Shown piece by piece: positions 28,149 through 36,696 of a stretch of 64,000 bases of DNA. Numbering within the stretch: the stretch's first letter is position 1; every line of letters begins with the position of its first letter. Source of the stretch: an uncultured Psychrobacter sp. (lineage in GTDB: Bacteria > Pseudomonadota > Gammaproteobacteria > Pseudomonadales > Moraxellaceae). The translations under genes and the position numbers were made by a program. The notes below the pieces were generated by a model. The model saw only the letters and a list, made by a program, of their open reading frames with translations. It ran no database searches and was not told the origin of the DNA. Where the stretch lies: assembly GCA_947495055.1 (NCBI GenBank), contig CANLXO010000006.1, forward strand, positions 62,001 to 126,000, read 5' to 3'.

Positions 28149-28829
28149 GTAAGTAGTCCAATTTGGGGCAACGAGTTGAGGGTAGTCAATACAGCTTGAA
28201 TGCTATGCGTCTTGAGTACTGCTGTTTTTAAGTACAGTTTTCTTTAAGTGCAGTGCCTTTTTAGTACTAGGCTTATCAAGTATTAAGTCTAATAAGTCCT
28301 AAGTTTATTAAGTACTAAGTTTCTTAAGTGCTAAGACTAATAAGCACTGTGCTATTGAGACTATATTTATAAGTACCACATTTATAAGTACTGCGCAGTA
28401 ATTCTTGAATGCTGTGCAACGCTTATAGTACCGTTTTTAATTTAAAAAGTAACGTAAGTTTCTACAACTTAGCCCACTTGTACTAGGAGTCTTTAGTATA
28501 AAGATGTGATTTATCGTAAAAATTAGGTTTGAGAGGCTACGAGTAGAACTACAAGTAAATGCCGCTTTTTGTATGCCAACAAACAAATACAGGCGTTTTG
28601 CGTAATGATAAGTGGCTAATACGTAGTATAGAGCGCAAAAAAATGTAAAATGACTTGCGCTCGTCTAACACCCTTGCTATAAAGATGCTAGCAAAGCGTA
28701 ACCTGTTATTACGTAAGTCAGATAATATTGCTACTCAAATAGCATGAGTTCGTTGCTAAAACGAAGTGAGAGCGATACAATGCCTGACGTTAGCGTTTTA
28801 TTATACTCCCTAAACTTGAAGGAACTTTT
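28149..28829. other. 681-nt gene-free region upstream of hupB
   Basis: Divergent region between the SCP2-like gene and hupB. The left third is the AAGTACT-like repeat cluster. The right part is AT-rich and should hold the hupB promoter, but no strong sigma70 match stands out. The hupB ribosome site GAAGGAA lies before 28830. Confidence 0.5.
28214..28435. repeat. Cluster of imperfect AAGTACT-like repeats
   Basis: Roughly a dozen variants of a (T/A)AAGT(A/G)CT word recur every 15-28 nt, for example at 28214, 28229, 28309, 28326, 28371 and 28386. Copies are diverged and not strictly periodic. The cluster occupies most of the gene-free stretch 28149-28829 upstream of hupB, in which I see no ORF or RNA gene. 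Role unknown. Confidence 0.55.
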
Positions 28830-29102
28830 ATGAATAAGTCAGAATTGATTGATAGCATCGCCGAAAAAAGTGGTCTAAATAAAACTCAAGCTGGTGATGC
28901 CCTAAACGCCGTTATGGAAAGCATCGGTAGCGCTTTAGAAGCTGGTGATAGTATCTCACTAGTAGGCTTTGGTACCTTTAGTGTCAAAGATCGCAAAGCA
29001 CGTACAGGTCGTAACCCAAAGACTGGCGATGAGCTACAGATTCCTGCGAGCAAAGTACCAAGCTTTAAAGCAGGTAAAAACTTAAAAGAGCGTTTAAACT
29101 AA
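28830..29102 (+). CDS. hupB: DNA-binding protein HU
   Basis: Nucleoid protein that bends and compacts DNA. The 90-residue product starts MNKSELIDSIAEKSGLNK and has the DNA-binding arm GFGTFSVKDRKARTGRNPKTG and the C-terminus VPSFKAGKNLKERLN. It is closer to HU-beta than to IHF. Its place directly before ppiD matches the usual hupB-ppiD order. A terminator follows 28 nt after the stop. Confidence 0.95.
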   Translation: MNKSELIDSIAEKSGLNKTQAGDALNAVMESIGSALEAGDSISLVGFGTFSVKDRKARTGRNPKTGDELQIPASKVPSFKAGKNLKERLN

Positions 29103-29130
29103 GATTTACGCGTATAAAATAGTTCTAATT

Positions 29131-29157
29131 AAGCACCTTTTATAGGTGCTTTTTTTG
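29131..29157 (+). terminator. Rho-independent terminator after hupB
   Basis: Stem AAGCACCT / AGGTGCTT with a TTTAT loop, then a seven-T run. Confidence 0.9.
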
Positions 29158-29364
29158 TGGGTCAACCCTTTTAGCGCGTAATATTTTGAGTCTATCTTAA
29201 AAATCACGTATTATAGGGCGCGCGGTCTCAACTAGCACAATGATGCTCAGATTCGCTCGTTATTGATTACCTTTTTATATTAACCTCTATTATTTTGCCA
29301 TTGCTCGCTATAGTATGTCCTTGTCCTATCACAATGGTTCTTCATTCATAACACAGAGATAACT

Positions 29365-31239
29365 ATGGATAAGTTGCGCGATTTTTTGAAAACCTGGCCA
29401 GGTCGCATTTTATTAATTTTGTGCTTATCGCCGCTTGCGCTTTTGGGTATCGAAAGCTATTTTGGCGGCTCCGTTGATCCCAATCAAATCGCTCAAGTGG
29501 GTGAGGCGAGTGTGGGCCTGTCTGAGTATCAAACGGCGGTCAACAATCGTCGCAGTGAGATACTAGATCAGCTAGATGATGCAAGCTTACTTAACGAAGA
29601 TGTCTTGCATGAGCAAGTACTGCGCGGTCTGATTGACCGTACGCTTTTAGAGCAGCAAGCTGGCAAGCTTGGTATGACGGTGTCTGATGATACTATCAAT
29701 CGTTTACTGCGCCAAGAAGACATCTTTTTGGATGCTGAGGGTAACTTCTCAAACGATCAGTTTTCAAACTTTTTGCGTCAGCGCGGTATGACCAAAGATC
29801 AGCTGTTTGCGGAGTTTCGTAATCAGTTAAGCCTTGATCAATTAAATGCGAGTATCGTTGGTACAGCCATCTATCCCATAAAAGCGGTCAATCAATTAAT
29901 AGACTTGCAATTGGAGTCGCGCAATATCTGGTTGCATCGCTTTAACTGGCAGGACTTTGCTGACCAAGTCAAGCTTACCAAAAGCGATATAGAGGGCTAC
30001 TACAACGCCAATAAAGAGGCGCTAAAAAGTGTGGCGATGGTTGATTTGGCTTATATTCAATTAAGCCCGCAGACCATTAACGTCACTGACATTACTGATG
30101 AAGAGTTGCAGCAGCAGTATGAAGGCTACAAGCAAGAAATGGCGGTTGTTGATGAGCGTCAAATCAGTCAGATACTAATAAGCGGTGATAATGCTAAGGC
30201 GCGCGCTGACAAGGTTGCAAAGCGTTTGGCTAATGGTGAGGCCTTTGCAAAACTGGCGCAAACAGAATCCGATGACCCAACGGGAGCCACAGGCGGCGCT
30301 ATTGGTAGCTTTAATCCTTCTGTATTTGGTAGTGACGCCCAAGCGGTTGAACAGGCACTAGAAGGTCTGAGCGTTGGTGACACTACGCCCCCTGTCAAAA
30401 CCAGTTTTGGTTATCAGATATTTACCATAACCGAAGATAATGGCCCTCAAGTGCCTACGCTTGAGAGTATGCGCGAGGAGCTAACGGCAAAGGCAAGAGA
30501 GTATAAGCGTCAAGAGATCTATGCTGATAAAGTCACTGCCATTAATGATTTGGCAGCTGATGGCTTTAGTATCGAAGATATCGCTCAGCAAGAGAACGTC
30601 GCCTTAAAACGTTTAAAAGACTACCGCAGGGACAATAATACTTCAGTGTTAGCGCAGCCTGCGGTCATCAAAGCCGCTTTTGATGAGTTTACTATTCAAG
30701 ATCAAGCAGTGACCTCAGGTATTGAGGTTGGTAATGGAACGGTATGGGCGCAGCCAAGTAATTATCGCCCGACTAAAACCTTGTCGCTCGCTGCTGCAAC
30801 GCCGCAAATCACCCAACTACTGCGTCAAGAAAAAGCCACTGAGCTGGCACTTAAGCAAGCTAAGCAAGTCGCTGCAAACATTAAGACGCTAGCAGATATC
30901 AATAACCAAGTGGTGAGTTTTCAAGCACTAGGTGATGTCAATCGTCAGACCACGCAATTAACTGAAAAAGAGCGCGGTATGGCCTTTAGTCAGCAAGCGG
31001 ATGATAATGGCGTCGTGGCTGTAGCGGGTGCAACTGAGATAGGCGCTAGTGTTATCGCCGGCGACCGTATCAAAACTGAGCAGCAATCACAGCTATCTGC
31101 GAGCGAGAAGGCGCAAACGGCACGGATTATTCGTGATAATTTGGGACAAGATCAGTTGCAAGACTACTTAGATTACCTGCGTTTGATATATAGCGTTGAG
31201 ATTAATGAGTCCAATATGGCAAGTGCTCAAGAGCGTTAA
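29365..31239 (+). CDS. ppiD: SurA N-terminal/PpiC-domain periplasmic chaperone PpiD
   Basis: Membrane-anchored folding factor at the SecYEG exit. Residues 1-12 are cytoplasmic, followed by one membrane helix (GRILLILCLSPLALLGI), a SurA-like N-domain (about 40-200), a parvulin domain (about 262-375, with ERQISQILIS, FAKLAQTESDDPTG and the TSFGYQIFTI end) and a long C-terminal helical domain. Its 624 residues match E. coli PpiD (623). The position next to hupB is conserved. Confidence 0.93.
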   Translation: MDKLRDFLKTWPGRILLILCLSPLALLGIESYFGGSVDPNQIAQVGEASVGLSEYQTAVNNRRSEILDQLDDASLLNEDVLHEQVLRGLIDRTLLEQQAGKLGMTVSDDTINRLLRQEDIFLDAEGNFSNDQFSNFLRQRGMTKDQLFAEFRNQLSLDQLNASIVGTAIYPIKAVNQLIDLQLESRNIWLHRFNWQDFADQVKLTKSDIEGYYNANKEALKSVAMVDLAYIQLSPQTINVTDITDEELQQQYEGYKQEMAVVDERQISQILISGDNAKARADKVAKRLANGEAFAKLAQTESDDPTGATGGAIGSFNPSVFGSDAQAVEQALEGLSVGDTTPPVKTSFGYQIFTITEDNGPQVPTLESMREELTAKAREYKRQEIYADKVTAINDLAADGFSIEDIAQQENVALKRLKDYRRDNNTSVLAQPAVIKAAFDEFTIQDQAVTSGIEVGNGTVWAQPSNYRPTKTLSLAAATPQITQLLRQEKATELALKQAKQVAANIKTLADINNQVVSFQALGDVNRQTTQLTEKERGMAFSQQADDNGVVAVAGATEIGASVIAGDRIKTEQQSQLSASEKAQTARIIRDNLGQDQLQDYLDYLRLIYSVEINESNMASAQER

Positions 31240-31280
31240 TTAGCAAGCAAGTTTGACACTACAGTGTCAAATATAAGATA

Positions 31281-31314
31281 AAAAAAAGCCACTATAAGTA
31301 TAGTGGCTTTTTTT
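31281..31314. terminator. Bidirectional terminator between ppiD and purH
   Basis: Seven A, stem GCCACTATA / TATAGTGGC with a short AG loop, then seven T, between converging genes. Confidence 0.92.
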
Positions 31315-31363
31315 ATCTTCAAGGTTTTGAGGTAGGTAAATGCATTAATAATCGACAAGCGCA

Positions 31364-32938
31364 TCAATGACGGAAATGACGCATACCTGTAAAGACCATG
31401 GCGATACCATGCTCATTAGCTGCCGCTATAGTCTCGTTATCACGCATGGAGCCACCAGGCTGGATGATAGCAGAGATGCCTACTTCTGCCGCATTGTCGA
31501 TACCGTCACGGAACGGGAAGAACGCATCGGAGGCCATGACAGCGCCTTTTGTAGCCAATCCTGCGTGTTCTGCTTTTATAGCGGCAATGCGAGCGGAGTT
31601 GACGCGGCTCATCTGACCTGCACCTATACCGATAGTACGCAAATTTTTGCCGTAGACGATAGCATTTGATTTGACGTATTTAGCGACATTCCAAGTAAAT
31701 AGTAAATCAGCGATTTGCGCCTCAGTAGGTTGTACATCAGTCACCAGTTGTAGTTCACCTGCACTGATAATCCCTGAGTCTTGCTCTTGTACCAACAGGC
31801 CACCGTTCACGCGCTTGTAGTCAAGCTGCGTACTAGAGCTATCTGATGCTTGTAGCGCGCCGCAGACCATGACGCGGACGTTTTTCTTGTTCGCTGTTAC
31901 TTGTAGTACGCCATCTTCAATACTAGGAGCGATGATGACTTCGACAAACTGATTGTCGATAATGGCTTTTGCAGCCGCTACGCTCAGTTCACGATTAAAG
32001 GCGATGATACCACCAAAAGAGGATTCAGGATCGGTACTAAAGGCCGTCTGATAAGCAGCGACTTGATCAGCATTAACCGCTACGCCGCATGGATTGGCAT
32101 GCTTGACGATAACGCAAGCTGGTGCATTAAAGGCTCTAACGCACTCGAGCGCTGCGTCAGTATCGGCGATATTATTATATGATAACGCTTTGCCTTGTAA
32201 TTGCTTGGCAGTAGCGATAGAAGCACCATTGGATGAAGACGCCTCAACATAAAAAGCTGCTTTTTGATGTGGATTCTCGCCGTAGCGCAAATCTTGCGCT
32301 TTTTCAAGCTGCACGTTTAGTGTACGAGCAAAGGTTTCAGGCTCTTGGTGCTCATTGACTCGGCTACCCAAAAAGTTAGCAATCATGCCATCGTACTGCG
32401 CGGTATGCTCAAACGCTTTTACCGCTAAATCATAACGTAGTGCTGAGCTGAGCTGAGGTCTATTACCAAGCGCTCCAAGAACGCGCTGATAGTCCGCTGG
32501 ATCAGTAATTATACCTACATGAGCGTGGTTCTTGGCCGCCGCTCGTACCATAGTAGGACCGCCAATATCGATGTTTTCGATAGCGTCCGTCATCGAAACA
32601 TTGTCACGGGCAATCGTCTCAGCGAAGGGGTAGAGGTTAACCACTACTAGATCAATACGAGCGATATCATACTCGCTCATAACGTCGTCATCAGTACCGC
32701 GGCGACCTAAAATACCGCCGTGAATCTTGGGATGCAAGGTTTTGACGCGGCCATCCATCATCTCAGGAAACTTAGTATAGTCAGAGACCTCAGTGACAGC
32801 AACGTTGTGCTCTTTTAGCAAACGATAAGTACCACCAGTCGAGAGCAGACCAAACCCTGCTTGTAGCAAACCTTGAGCGAATTCGACGATATTGGATTTA
32901 TCAGAGACGGACAATAGGGCAAGCGGTGTAGTACTCAT
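31364..32938 (-). CDS. purH: Bifunctional AICAR transformylase/IMP cyclohydrolase
   Basis: Catalyses the last two steps of IMP synthesis. The N-terminal MGS-like cyclohydrolase domain (about 1-195) has [13 protein letters not shown] and [16 protein letters not shown]. The transformylase domain contains [25 protein letters not shown] and the C-terminal [19 protein letters not shown]. The length of 524 residues is normal. It lies downstream of fis on the same strand; the fis-purH neighbourhood is conserved in gammaproteobacteria. Confidence 0.97.
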   Translation of the reverse strand: MSTTPLALLSVSDKSNIVEFAQGLLQAGFGLLSTGGTYRLLKEHNVAVTEVSDYTKFPEMMDGRVKTLHPKIHGGILGRRGTDDDVMSEYDIARIDLVVVNLYPFAETIARDNVSMTDAIENIDIGGPTMVRAAAKNHAHVGIITDPADYQRVLGALGNRPQLSSALRYDLAVKAFEHTAQYDGMIANFLGSRVNEHQEPETFARTLNVQLEKAQDLRYGENPHQKAAFYVEASSSNGASIATAKQLQGKALSYNNIADTDAALECVRAFNAPACVIVKHANPCGVAVNADQVAAYQTAFSTDPESSFGGIIAFNRELSVAAAKAIIDNQFVEVIIAPSIEDGVLQVTANKKNVRVMVCGALQASDSSSTQLDYKRVNGGLLVQEQDSGIISAGELQLVTDVQPTEAQIADLLFTWNVAKYVKSNAIVYGKNLRTIGIGAGQMSRVNSARIAAIKAEHAGLATKGAVMASDAFFPFRDGIDNAAEVGISAIIQPGGSMRDNETIAAANEHGIAMVFTGMRHFRH

Positions 32939-33134
32939 AAAAACAGTTCCATAAAAAAAGCCTGACAGTAGCGTCTGGCAAAATAATCATATCAAAATGA
33001 CGAAGAGGGATCGGATAGACCTTAATTATAAGCTATATCTAGGATAATCAAAACATTAGTATTAAAGCGTTGACGTAACGATAGTTAACGTGTTGCTACC
33101 TAAAAGCGTCGACTAAATGCTTATTTTAAAGCGC

Positions 33135-33434
33135 TTACATCAAATTATGAGTTTTGAGCTTTTTACGTAGGGTGCCGCGATTAAGGCCTAGTATTTGTGC
33201 GCACTTTGATTGATTACCGCGGGTTTGTTCTAATACAACGCTTAACAGAGGGCGCTCAACTTCTTTTAAGATAAGCTCATAGAGGTCTGTGGGTATATCA
33301 TCGCCAAGCGTTACAAAGTATTGACGTACAACGCGCTCGACATGCATACATAAAGGCTCATGCGTCTCTTGTGCTTGTAGATAATCTGAGGTGTGGGCAA
33401 AACGGTTGGCATGATCTGGTATTTGAGGTGCCAT
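33135..33434 (-). CDS. fis: Fis family DNA-binding protein
   Basis: Nucleoid protein and transcription regulator of stable RNA genes in fast growth. The C-terminal helix-turn-helix GNQSKCAQILGLNRGTLRKKLK is characteristic of Fis and NtrC-type ends; at 99 residues the protein has only the Fis domain. The N-terminal 35 residues are variable. It follows the zinc-ribbon gene by 72 nt; dusB, which often lies just before fis, is not here. Confidence 0.92.
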   Translation of the reverse strand: MAPQIPDHANRFAHTSDYLQAQETHEPLCMHVERVVRQYFVTLGDDIPTDLYELILKEVERPLLSVVLEQTRGNQSKCAQILGLNRGTLRKKLKTHNLM

Positions 33435-33506
33435 AAAGTGATGTCCTTTACGTTAATATGAGGATAGCTACCCACAAGCCATGATAATTTATGATTAATA
33501 TCAGGG

Positions 33507-34724
33507 CTAATAAATAGGCTCAATGGTTACTGTGCTGATTTGCTGATTGTCTATAGGTACAGTGAACCACAATTGCTTTTGGCCTTGTACTGCTAGCTGA
33601 TTTTGTGGGCTTAGCAAATAATCGTCAGGCGCGGCAATAAAGGCGCCGATGAGCTTGTCTGAGCCGTAAAGACTTACCCTAAGACTTGGTAATAGCTGAC
33701 TTTGACTGCTTTGATTATTTAAAGTCGCTCGAATATCACTATAGGTACCTGAATCGTTGAGCTGGCTTGAACGATGAGTAATATCTGCTATCGTCAATTG
33801 GCTTAGATCAGCATTGGGTAGACTACAAGCTGCAACCGTGCAAATCTTTTGTAAACGCTGTGCATAAATAGGATCCTTTACTAAAGTATCCACATTAAAA
33901 ATAACATATTGCGCTAATAAAAGAAGCACTAAAGCTAAGCTGCCAGCTGTCCACAGCAAGATAGCCATTGACGTTCGAGAGCTTGTTTGCATGGTTTGAT
34001 GACGCTCTAGCGGTTTATTCGCTAACTCAAAACCATCATTTGCGTCGCCCTCTTCTTCAAAAGGCACGCCCATATCGATAAGAAGCTGCGAGAGATCAGT
34101 ATCGTTTTGATGCTGAATGTCGTCTTCACTCTCTTCTGCTAATAGCTGCTCTAACCAAGCATTATCTGCGCCGTCACTCTTATCAAGAGAATGATTATCA
34201 AAAGTATGGTCGTTCTCTAAGCCCGTATTATTAGTAGCACTAGAGTTGACAGTGCTTTTCTTTAAGGCCACTTGAGTATCAGTATCAGTATCAAAGTCAG
34301 TAAGCGTCCCTTCATCATTCAACAAAGTATGAGCTGTATTATTGTCTGAATCTGCGACACTATCATCAAATAACTCTGGCTCAGATGATGTCTCAAGCAA
34401 TGAGGACGCATCGCTGCTACTCACCGGTTTAGACCATGGCTCCATATTCTCTAGCATATAATCTAGAGAATCATACTCTGAGGTTGTAGCGTGTGATCCT
34501 TGAGCCTCATCTTGTATTAAACTATCGATGGTCTGACTGTTTAAAGGTATAGAATCTGATAGTGAATGACTGTCAAAAGTAGCTACAGACAGATTATCGC
34601 TAACTCTAAAACTACGAGAACATTGATTACAAACAATTTTCGCATCTTCTTTATTTAACTGATTTTGATGCAAATGAAAATGAGCACCGCAATAAGGGCA
34701 TTGAGTATTTATAGGCGTAGTCAT
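33507..34724 (-). CDS. MJ0042 zinc-ribbon / DUF3426 membrane protein
   Basis: Function unknown. An N-terminal zinc ribbon (QCPYCGAHF ... IVCNQCSRSF, two C-x2-C pairs) is followed by a long Ser/Asp-rich disordered stretch (about 50-235), one membrane helix (about 258-280, ILLWTAGSLALVLLLLAQYV) and a C-terminal DUF3426 domain. Family members commonly sit between prmA and fis, as here. The ATG at 34724 places the first Cys at residue 9; a start eight codons upstream is less likely. The topology puts the ribbon in the cytoplasm and DUF3426 outside. Confidence 0.82.
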   Translation of the reverse strand: MTTPINTQCPYCGAHFHLHQNQLNKEDAKIVCNQCSRSFRVSDNLSVATFDSHSLSDSIPLNSQTIDSLIQDEAQGSHATTSEYDSLDYMLENMEPWSKPVSSSDASSLLETSSEPELFDDSVADSDNNTAHTLLNDEGTLTDFDTDTDTQVALKKSTVNSSATNNTGLENDHTFDNHSLDKSDGADNAWLEQLLAEESEDDIQHQNDTDLSQLLIDMGVPFEEEGDANDGFELANKPLERHQTMQTSSRTSMAILLWTAGSLALVLLLLAQYVIFNVDTLVKDPIYAQRLQKICTVAACSLPNADLSQLTIADITHRSSQLNDSGTYSDIRATLNNQSSQSQLLPSLRVSLYGSDKLIGAFIAAPDDYLLSPQNQLAVQGQKQLWFTVPIDNQQISTVTIEPIY

Positions 34725-34872
34725 ATGCTCAAATCCAAAAAGGTACAATTATCAATATCGCATTACCAAGGGTTCAAAGTTAGCTAAAGTATTTTTAGAA
34801 TGAAATAGCTAAGCACTTGGCAGTGCCAATCTCAAATAATGCACCTATCGTAACAGATGTAATCAGATGTTA

Positions 34873-35799
34873 CTAGTCTGTAAACGTGCCTGAGAGTCGC
34901 TGCCAGTGTTGATCTTCTTGAGCGCTAAAAGCATGCTTTGGATCAAGTTTGAAATAGGGCTGGTAAGCATCGCTCACCTGCTCAGTTTGTGATTCAATAA
35001 GTCCTGCTAGGACTATGCGGCCCTGTTTAGTGATTAAGGTTGCAAAATAAGGTGCTAGGCTAATGAGGGGCTTTGCCAAAATATTGGCGACAATAACGTC
35101 AACGGGCAAGACGTCATGCTGCGTGCAGTAGTCTCTAAAGTCCTCTGGTAAAAAAGCTTGCAGACGCTCGCCAACTTGGTTGCGTTCGGCATTTTGGTTG
35201 GTTGCAAGTACCGCTTGCGGATCTATATCAACTGCATACACTTGGCGCGCACCTAACAGCAAAGCGGCAATACCTAAGATACCTGACCCGCAGCCATAAT
35301 CGATCACAATTTTGTCTGTTAGGTTTTGCTCTGTGAGCCAATCAAGGCACAAGCGCGTGGTAGCATGATAACCTGTACCAAAGGCCAGTCCTGGATCCAT
35401 AATAATATTAATTGCGTCAGGATTTGGCGGCTTAAGCCAGTTGGGGACGATCCATAGGTTGTTCGCGCATTCAATAGGGTGGTAGTTGACCATCCACTCG
35501 CGTTCCCAATCCTTATCATCGACACGACTCAACCAGATTCGGCTGGCATGTACTTGTGCGGCGATCTCATGGCTCAATTGTTCAAGTACTTGACGATCAC
35601 CAATGGGAGTCGTAGCATCAAATAGCCCGGTTAATATGACCTCATCCCACAGTGGCGACTCGCCAGGGAGAGGCTCAAACAAAGGCTGATCACCGGCGTC
35701 ATCTAAAGCGATAGATAATGCGCCTGCCTCTAGTAAAAGGGATTCTGCCAAATCGACATTTGCTTTTTCGCACTGTAAATGCAGTTGTTGCCATGCCAT
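34873..35799 (-). CDS. prmA: Ribosomal protein L11 methyltransferase
   Basis: SAM-dependent enzyme that trimethylates L11. An N-terminal substrate-recognition domain (about 1-80) is followed by the conserved Asp-Trp-Glu-Arg-Glu-Trp segment, the GTGYHATTRLCLDWL stretch, motif I VIDYGCGSGILGIAA, the acidic VYAVDIDPQAV and the catalytic-loop ANILAKPL. The 308-residue length is close to E. coli (293). It is the first of prmA, zinc-ribbon gene and fis in one direction. Confidence 0.96.
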   Translation of the reverse strand: MAWQQLHLQCEKANVDLAESLLLEAGALSIALDDAGDQPLFEPLPGESPLWDEVILTGLFDATTPIGDRQVLEQLSHEIAAQVHASRIWLSRVDDKDWEREWMVNYHPIECANNLWIVPNWLKPPNPDAINIIMDPGLAFGTGYHATTRLCLDWLTEQNLTDKIVIDYGCGSGILGIAALLLGARQVYAVDIDPQAVLATNQNAERNQVGERLQAFLPEDFRDYCTQHDVLPVDVIVANILAKPLISLAPYFATLITKQGRIVLAGLIESQTEQVSDAYQPYFKLDPKHAFSAQEDQHWQRLSGTFTD

Positions 35800-35854
35800 A
35801 ACGATAACCTTGATAAGTGATAAAATAAAATATAAGTCTTGAACATAGCGTTAG

Positions 35855-36610
35855 TTATCGAAGTGCTCTTTGCGCCTCATTGATAACGCGTGCGTTGTTT
35901 TGTAGTTGACCTGAACGCAAGATGATCTGCCACAGGGTACGGCGCCGCGTGTCATCTTGCGAGACACTCAGACCGCGGCGTGCCATTGCTTCAGCTTTTC
36001 GCGGTTGATTCTTTTTGAGGGCCACTTGCGCTAGATAAAAGTACACCGCAGATGATCTAGGCGCTAAGCGCTGCGCACGAGTGAAGCTGTTTTCAGCCGC
36101 GGTTAGATCGTTGGCTCTGAGCTGATTGGTACCATTTTGCATCAAATTGCGAAAAGCGGGCAGGTCGCTATTACTACTACTGGTAGCGCGGCTTTGCTGC
36201 TGCGAGTTTGCTCGTGCGCGCTCTAACAAGTCACCATGCGAAGGCACTATCGGCGGCGTGATCTCACTGGTGCGCGGCGGCGTAATAATGATCTCTTCAC
36301 GATAAGGCTCCGGTATTGGTTGATAGGGAGGAATGGTGTAAGCATCATTGCTCGGACTTGATGGTATATTTTGCTGAGAGTCTGGTGCAGGCGGGTTATA
36401 AGGCTCTATAGGGTAACTATCGTCAGTCGTGCTATCGTTGCTAGCAGGCGACATTACAACAGTAGTTGTGCGTTCGGTTGCCGTCGTCGAGGGCGCAGTC
36501 TGACAAGCACTTAGAGTAAGTGCCCCTGTCAAGAGACCAAGCATCAGCACAGAGGACGATAATGTGCGTTGATGCTTGCTAGTAGTAGACTGTTGAGCGA
36601 ATAACAACAT
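35855..36610 (-). CDS. TPR lipoprotein, candidate PBP1b activator (LpoP-like)
   Basis: A signal peptide with a hydrophobic core (VLMLGLLTGALT) ends in the lipobox LSAC, giving an outer-membrane lipoprotein candidate. A Pro/Ser-rich flexible linker (about 50-150) precedes tetratricopeptide-like helices (about 155-250, NQLRANDLTAAENSFTRAQ). The gene starts 86 nt after mrcB on the same strand. In Pseudomonas and Acinetobacter the PBP1b activator LpoP is a TPR lipoprotein encoded beside the PBP1b gene; architecture and position both fit. This role is inferred and not read from a specific motif. Confidence 0.72.
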   Translation of the reverse strand: MLLFAQQSTTSKHQRTLSSSVLMLGLLTGALTLSACQTAPSTTATERTTTVVMSPASNDSTTDDSYPIEPYNPPAPDSQQNIPSSPSNDAYTIPPYQPIPEPYREEIIITPPRTSEITPPIVPSHGDLLERARANSQQQSRATSSSNSDLPAFRNLMQNGTNQLRANDLTAAENSFTRAQRLAPRSSAVYFYLAQVALKKNQPRKAEAMARRGLSVSQDDTRRRTLWQIILRSGQLQNNARVINEAQRALR

Positions 36611-36696
36611 ATTAAGCCTCTTATGCCAAAGCGTGTTTGATCATTATGTAAGGTGCCAGCGATTCAATTAAATGTGGCTACCTGTTCATATAATAG

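Noticed and set aside
28214..28435. Possible CRISPR or REP array upstream of hupB.
   Set aside because: Copies are too diverged and irregularly spaced and do not form the long hairpins of REP elements.
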